Shown here: one piece after another, positions 58,203 to 64,000 of the stretch
How positions within the stretch are numbered: position 1 is the first letter of the stretch
How the letters are laid out: the number at the start of each line of letters is the position of its first letter
Origin: Eumeta japonica
Lineage: Eukaryota > Arthropoda > Insecta > Lepidoptera > Psychidae
Direction: 5' to 3'
Assembly (NCBI GenBank): GCA_005406025.1
Contig: BGZK01000531.1
Coordinates: 304,755 to 368,754 of the forward strand
Length of the DNA: 64,000 nt
The notes under the pieces: generated by a model
What the model was told of the DNA's origin: nothing
Seen by the model: only the letters and a program-made list of their open reading frames with translations
The model's database searches: none
Program-made: the position numbers and the translations under genes

Positions 58203-60689
58203 TAGAGAATCTGACATGGGAAACTATATGCTCGCAGCCAAAACAATGAGTATAGATCAAGAGGTGGTTTTTAAAAACGGACGACTAGAAAAATGGATTT
58301 AAGTACATTCTTTACGTAAAAGCAAGTAATGCTCAAGTAAACGTGAATTTACTACTTAATTTCTCTATAATCAGGTCCGAACGTCGTTAACGTTTGATTT
58401 AGGATAAATATAGGTATTTTATTTTTTTGCAACGCCGATTCTAGATTTCTAATTTTAAAGTGAACACTGAGTAAAACATAAAATACCTTAGTCTGACACC
58501 GTTATAAATGGAAAAAAATCAAATCCTTCTTTGACAGGATCTTATCTTTAATAGGATATTGTATATATACTAAAATGGATAATTAGGTACATAATATTAT
58601 AAATCGTAAAATCAAAAGAAAAGTTTCGATTAATCCTTTATTTCTAAAACTAAAGTTATTAAATTGATTAAATCAAAAAATCAAATGAGCCTTAATCATC
58701 AAAATTATTAACAGGCTCATAGGCATCTTCGAGATTACCTTTTGATTTGCAAGAACATTTTACAATTAAGTGTGGTTAGATATTATTTTTCCCATGGTGG
58801 TACTTTGGGTAGTGAATATAAATAAGCCAAAGGAAAATCAGCAATCAGATTACATAATTAACGAACACCTTCACTTACAGGCTTTAAGTTAAAGCAGTTA
58901 TATAAGTTAACTAAGCACGATCGGAACGAAAGGTATTAATGTGGAACAATGAAGTGGCGTGTCTGTTAATTGTAAACGCATTGAAATACTTCAAATAATT
59001 GAATACAATGAAAACGCAAGAGCAATTTCTTCGATACAACAATCACACTTAAACGGTTCTCAGCTGTCTGAGGCGAGTTGCATTTTTTTTTCTCCTTTCC
59101 TAGAATTGTTGTTCAACATTGTAGGGATACAGTTGAGATTATTTGCAAGTCGATGAAGTAAACCTATATTTGCACACAAAAACATGTTTATGCATTATGA
59201 AAATGTCGTTGTCCGTGGCGAAATGACTTTTCGCATGTATCAGCGCTCGCACGCTAAACGGATCCGAGGATACATTGTTGCGCGGACGTCGGTGGATGCG
59301 TTCGCGCGTGACGAGTCACTTGCATTCTGCCGAATTCCGTTTCACTTTCTGAAAATAGGAAAAGAGCCAAATCGGGCTCGTCCTCCAGATATTTGTACTC
59401 GTTTTTGAAAATTAATATAATTAATTATTTATCCACGCAAAATGATATTTTATCATTACGGCTCTCAATATTGTATGGAATGTTATTATGGGGAAATCGT
59501 TCAATAATTTTCTTATTTTCGGTTTCATAGATAAATTAAAAGTCAGTCAACATAGAATGGAAAGAGTCATGCTCAGAGTTTCTTCGCTAGACAAAATCCG
59601 GAACAAGAAGATTCGCAGAACAATTTTTTTTCCAATTACAATGCCACATGGCTACATCTTCAAGAGTTTGGGGTTACAGGAAAGCTTGGGATGTCAAAAT
59701 ACAAAGACTAGAAAATCCTGAAAGAAATTTAAGTCTCCAGAACTTTTTATAAAATAAAAAATAGCTGCTTATGACGTGTTTTAGAGGCCTCTAACTAGTA
59801 TGAATTTATAAAGGTTGTGTTTTTTAGTCTTTAAATGTACGAGACTTCATATTGTTTTAGAATGTGTACGTAAGTCCTTTAGGAATTAGGTTTCGCGTAA
59901 ACGTCACCTCGGCGTTTTGACCGCCCGATTATTATTTAGACAAATTTGACTTGAATTCGATGTTAAGATGTTACTTACGATTGATTTAAAAACCTTCATG
60001 TAATTGACAGACGTAAATAAAATTATAAGAAATGCATTAAAAAATAAGTATTTTGTATAGATTTTTAATAAAACGAAGTTAAATTAAATCGTTGTTTTTA
60101 ATTTTTGAAAGTCATTAAAAAATACATAAAGTATGAAGGTTCACTTATAATGTCTTTTGATCGTGGTGTATGTAGTGCACGAGTTCCAGTAATTTTTATT
60201 ACATAAGGTTAATAATATATAAGGTCGGGGTCGAAATTTTTCGTATTTAATATACAAATTCAATACATTTTTTATCATATTTTATTTACGTTTAAGTATA
60301 ACATATACATATGCGCTTTTGTTCAAAAAATTGTCGTGGTTTTGTAGGAAATCCTCTTTCCATAGAAATTTTGGGACTTCTGTGTTATTTGGGATTTCTA
60401 TGTTAGAGTCATTTATTTTAGGGAACAGAAAAGAATAAAAAAATGACGGGACACCATTTTCACTTTCATTTTTCTTTTTTTTAAAATGTCGACAATGCAT
60501 TTAATGGTATCAAAAGTAGCCAGATACAAACAGTACAATCAAAGGCATTTCACTGCAACTTTTTGCTAATAAAATACCAAAAATCTTTTTCCCCGATCAA
60601 ATATATTGCCTCTGGTTTTTAAAAAGTTCATGATTGCATAATTAAGTCCACTTACAAATTATTACAAAACCGTATTATACTCACAAAGG
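58203..60689. other. Intergenic, no gene recognised
   Basis: AT-rich. A GC-richer segment at 59190-59310 carries a 74-codon frame (MFMHYENVVVRGEMTFRMYQ...) that I do not recognise. Confidence 0.35.
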
Positions 60690-61170
60690 ATCGATACGGT
60701 GTCCGCGGCCGCCGCCGTATCAATTGGAGTCACATCAATTGATCGATTAAGCCAATTAATTAATTCAATTGCGTAACGCCAAGATACCATCTAGTGTCGC
60801 ACCCCCTCTCCAACTGTCCGCCCCCCTTCCGCCGCATCACCCCACTGATTGCCAACACGCGATGTTCTATTTTGGAGGGACCTGTTTTCAGTGCGTTTAT
60901 TTCTTTGTTTATCTGTGCCATTATAGAACTCATAACGGCTATAAACACTTCGAATGGCGCATAAACTGGATGAAAAGCGATTAAAAGGCTGTATTACAGG
61001 AACTTTAAAGTCTAATAACGTTACAGCGGTTGCGCCAATTACAATATTACAAAACGCTATAACGCGTTGTAGTGCCGGTTTGATTACAATTTAAATACAT
61101 CTCATAAACGATCGTATGAATGATTTTCCATTAATGAATGTGCAATAAACAGACAGCACGAAGCTTTTAT
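60690..61170. promoter_or_regulatory. Candidate enhancer: homeodomain-type motif cluster
   Basis: A short CpG patch (60700-60718) is followed by TCAATTG, TCAATTGATCGATTAAGC, CAATTAATTAATTCAATTG (60719-60772), and further on by CCAATTACAATATTAC, CTCATAAACGATCG and CCATTAATGAATG (61030-61145). The dense TAAT/ATTA, CAATTG and CATAAA words in a non-coding stretch suggest a homeodomain-responsive element. Inference from motifs only. Confidence 0.3.
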
Positions 61171-61599
61171 ATTATGTATACAAGTAAATAGTGACTGATA
61201 GATTTGTGAAAGCGATCGAAATGTGCTTGTGACTTGACCATTTATTTGTGACTTACAAAAAACTCAACAACGCCCTATGTGATGACAGCATTCAATATAC
61301 CACCGATATATCGGTCAGCTAAGTGACATAAGCACCTCACACATACACTTTGAAAAGATCGCTCCACTCGATCCTACCGCGTAAGCTTTGCGGGGTGAAA
61401 ATCACACAGAGAGTAACTTTTTCATGGTCCTTACTACAGGAAGGGCCCATTTTCGCTGTAGCGTATAACTAGATAAGGTCGGTTGTGAACTATTTTGTAT
61501 ATATTTTATAACATCAGTTGGTCCGCTCCAGGTCCGTTCTTATTCACTAGATCATATGATTATCGAAAACGGAAATTTACACTATTACTTTGACGGTAT
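61171..61599. other. Intergenic, no gene recognised
   Basis: No supported feature. Confidence 0.4.
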
Positions 61600-61880
61600 A
61601 TACGTTGCACACGGGGGACAGGCGTCCGATCGTGGCTTATTAGTAATAGCGGGCCTCGTGAGCCACAACAAACAAATGGCAGTGCGCCGTCGTAATTATG
61701 GAGTGCCGGGACGCGTCGAGCGCGCGGGGGTCGGGCGCGCGCGCGCGGGGGGTAGCGATCGGCTTGCGATTAAATAATCACGGAGCGCGCGCGCACCTGT
61801 TCGCCGAGCGGGCGAGCGCGGGCGCTCACCGAACTTTATGGTTATTAAACTAAATGCAATCAGCGATTGCGCCGGCCGCA
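61600..61880. other. GC-rich, CpG-rich island
   Basis: CpG-dense, with two alternating CG runs (61735-61748 and 61785-61793) flanking GATTAAATAATCA (61768-61780), a near-palindromic homeodomain-like word. Frames on both strands are composition-driven. Confidence 0.35.
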
Positions 61881-62319
61881 GCGCCGTCAGGGCTGTCGTC
61901 GTCGGACATCGGTTTTGTAAAGGACAACAAAAAACTAAAACATTTTCAATTTTTAGGCGTTCACATAACGTCCATGCCAAAATTAGCACAGATCGATAAA
62001 CGAATCTGAAAACATGTATTTACATCAAATGTCTGTGCGTGCTCTAAAACACAACTATTTCTTTTTTAACTTGTTGATGTTAATTCATTATTCAGTAGCC
62101 GTAAAAGGTAAGAAGTCTCTTCATATTTAAGGCACTACTACAAGGTGATCGCTTTATCAGCGCGCCTTTTAATTATTGATATGCAAATTGAAATTCTGCT
62201 ATCGTTGCATCAGGTTTTAATTACTCTGCTACTGAGGTAGTAAGTTCTCCCACTAGCCCTTAATTTCAGATTAAGAACTAGTGAAGATTCGAGCTAGCAC
62301 TGAGAGCCAAAGCTGGAGG
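61881..62319. other. Intergenic with an imperfect hairpin at 62252-62284
   Basis: CACTAGCCCTTAAT (62252-62265) pairs with 62271-62284 with two mismatches. TGAGGTAGTAAGTT at 62234-62247 resembles let-7 but is rejected as a miRNA. Confidence 0.4.
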
Positions 62320-62570
62320 CTTTAGCCCTCCATGCTGGCCCGGTGCGGATTGAGGGTCGTTAACTACCGTTTAGACTAATTTGATGACAACATCTGGAGA
62401 CTTAACGTAACCTCTGAAGCACGAAGCGGGCTAATAAAACAAGCGTTTGACTTAAGTTAAAATTTCATTTGTCGATTTAAACGCAATGGAGATTTAAGCC
62501 CGATACCTTCCGATTCTAATGGAAGGGTCTTAACCACCGACGACGAAATCGAAAAAAATATTCGAAGGCT
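62320..62570 (-). repeat. tRNA-derived SINE, minus strand
   Basis: The minus-strand head reads GTCGTCGGTGGTTAAGACCC (box A region), ATTAGAATCGGAAGGTATCG and GGGCTTAAATC (box B-like). The 3' side ends at the plus-strand segment CCATGCTGGCCCGGTGCGGA (62330-62349), a 3' block that I recall from lepidopteran SINEs with exactly this head-to-tail orientation. Length about 250 bp. The central part is diverged. Confidence 0.6.
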
Positions 62571-64000
62571 TGACACATAGAGACAGAAAATGTTCATTTC
62601 ATAAATATCCTATGCATCTATTGCTTTTCGTCTCCATCTCTTATTACGTGTCATATTGCATACGATCCTGAATAAGCATTGCTATGATTCAAGAGGAATA
62701 CACATAGATGTTGACCTCATATGTATAAAATTTATACGTCTATTGCATAAGCGCACTCAGGCCACGTTTTCGGACAGGAAGGGTCGGTCCATGTTTAGAA
62801 AAAATCCTTGACGGAAAAAAGATTTTACTTAGTAATTATATTTTATTAACAATCACTTGTACAGTAAACATCGAAAAAGGACCGCATAGTGTATTTATTT
62901 CAGGGGGTTGAACCTCCATATCTTCCCCTACCTCTGTACGCCCCTGGTGTATTGTCTGTTGTCTTTATCCTTTGTGTATTACAATGTCAATGCCCGTAAG
63001 CTGTGGCGAGCTTATCTTTATATGTTATTATAAATAATTTACAAGAAATTTCGTAATAATGGTAAGTTGAAAATTCGTAGTGAAAATTAAAACTAATTTC
63101 CTTCATTTTTGCGCAAAATTAAATAACTTAAAATTTTTATTAAGCATTTAGAAGTGACAAAATCAAAGAAGAATAATGTGTATTTACATTGTCAGAAGTC
63201 AGAAGCGATCTCATCAAACGCTTCTTTACGAAATTTCTGAAACGTAAATAATTGTCACGTGTCTAATCAACCGATCGTGATATCAGCATTGCGGCACTCA
63301 TTGCAGCAATGCAGGTTTTCAAGCATAAAAATGTGCATGATTCCAATTATTACAAACGATCAATCCGACTACATCTTACAAACTCATTTAAAAAAACAGA
63401 AATTTTATTGCAATTTTTTCGACAACCATATTTTTCGAAAAGTCAACCGATTTTGATCCCCCTTGCAGCACTTAATGCAATTTATCAAACACTGAAAATG
63501 TGGTAAAATGCTAAGATTCGATTCAGTTACTCGGACAATTATTTAAAAAAGTGAATTATTGAATGAAAGCTTGTCTATAACTATATCTTTCAAAAGAATC
63601 GACCATTTTGTTTCTAATTTCGACATCCGATGCAATTATTGAAGCATAAAAATGTGACAGAAATTTAATGTTCCGCCAATTGACATTAATGTAGTAGACC
63701 ACGAAGCTACATAGGCCCCTTAAATACTTAATCTTAGAGAAACCACATACATTAATTTTAAATATTTACATAGGTACCTGTATCTTTTAAGGCATTTATG
63801 TACCCGTAATTTATCATTACTTACAAATTAATTTTGTCGTATTTGTTTGTTACTTTTCATAAAATCAAAAATTTTATATTTCAAAATTTAAAATTTTGAC
63901 ATTTGCAGCCTTTGTGTTTTTTTTTAATTGAACATCTTAAACATTTATTCCAAAATCACATTCTTTCCACAAAAGACAAAGGTCTCGCAAAGATCTGCCT
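62571..64000. other. AT-rich stretch, nothing recognised
   Basis: A 19-bp AT palindrome (63881-63899) and short chance frames only. Confidence 0.4.

Noticed and set aside
58012..58302. 96-codon frame
   Set aside because: Its centre is the 3' tail of a common repeat.
473..62188. POU octamer words (473, about 46350, 52151, 62181)
   Set aside because: The number is about what chance gives in AT-rich DNA of this length, so no regulatory claim is made from count alone.
62234..62247. let-7-like word TGAGGTAGTAAGTT
   Set aside because: One mismatch in 14 and divergence after it. No complementary let-7* arm downstream, and the nearby hairpin (62252-62284) does not include it.
1..64000. CRISPR array, rRNA, prokaryotic operon or viral gene
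   Set aside because: No regularly spaced direct repeats, no rRNA-like segment, no dense ORF layout; the window is clearly animal nuclear DNA.

Overview
The window looks like nuclear DNA of a lepidopteran insect (moth or butterfly). The background is AT-rich. I recognise, from memory rather than from a search, several dispersed repeats and non-LTR retrotransposon remnants typical of Lepidoptera. I find no intact host protein-coding gene, rRNA or functional tRNA. The window reads as a large intergenic or intronic desert.

Layout. (1) 1-9 kb: a 5'-truncated LINE (about 600-1850), a long family A repeat (2400-3170), a family B repeat containing two strong hairpins (4105-4450), a LINE C-terminal remnant (about 4845-5148) and a family C repeat (6032-6345). 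(2) 9-20 kb: GC-rich islands at 9.1, 12.6, 13.2-14.4 and 19.8 kb, with a LINE C-terminus (14.6 kb), family C copy 2 (15.2 kb), family D copy 1 (18.2 kb) and a SINE head (19.6 kb). (3) 20-30 kb: a foldback element (22.69-23.06 kb) holding a perfect 28-bp hairpin, family A copy 2 abutting a deleted minus-strand jockey-like LINE (23.5-24.8 kb), a hairpin chain (27.25 kb), family B copy 2 and a GC island (28.1 kb). (4) 30-43 kb: islands at 32.1, 33.3, 34.2, 39.3 and 41.95 kb, family B copy 3 (36.7 kb) and a minus-strand LINE endonuclease remnant (38 kb). (5) 43-50 kb: a broken hAT transposase (43.25-44.74 kb), a short minus-strand LINE tail (45.7 kb), a tRNA-like SINE head followed by a dense array of consecutive hairpins (46.26-46.67 kb), an island (47.7 kb), family C copy 3 and a TIR element with TA target duplication (48.76-49.58 kb). 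(6) 50-64 kb: a small TIR element (50.5 kb), an island (52.1 kb), a GT microsatellite (54.4 kb), family D copy 2 (54.8 kb), family B copy 4 (57.4 kb), a LINE 3' tail (58.1 kb), a homeodomain-type motif cluster (60.7-61.2 kb), an island (61.6-61.9 kb) and a minus-strand SINE (62.3-62.6 kb).

Two things stand out. First, perfect or near-perfect inverted repeats with loops of about 4 nt recur, often two or more in tandem (4.15-4.26, 10.19, 22.76, 27.25, 32.30 and 46.40-46.67 kb). In at least one case they lie in a repeat copy whose sister copies lack them, so they arose locally, possibly by short-range template switching. Second, about fifteen short CpG-rich islands are scattered through AT-rich sequence with no coding content. 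Several carry ATGGCGGC or TTTACGAG motifs, which would fit a cis-regulatory landscape around a developmental gene outside the window. Boundaries of repeats are approximate, and family assignments are by eye.
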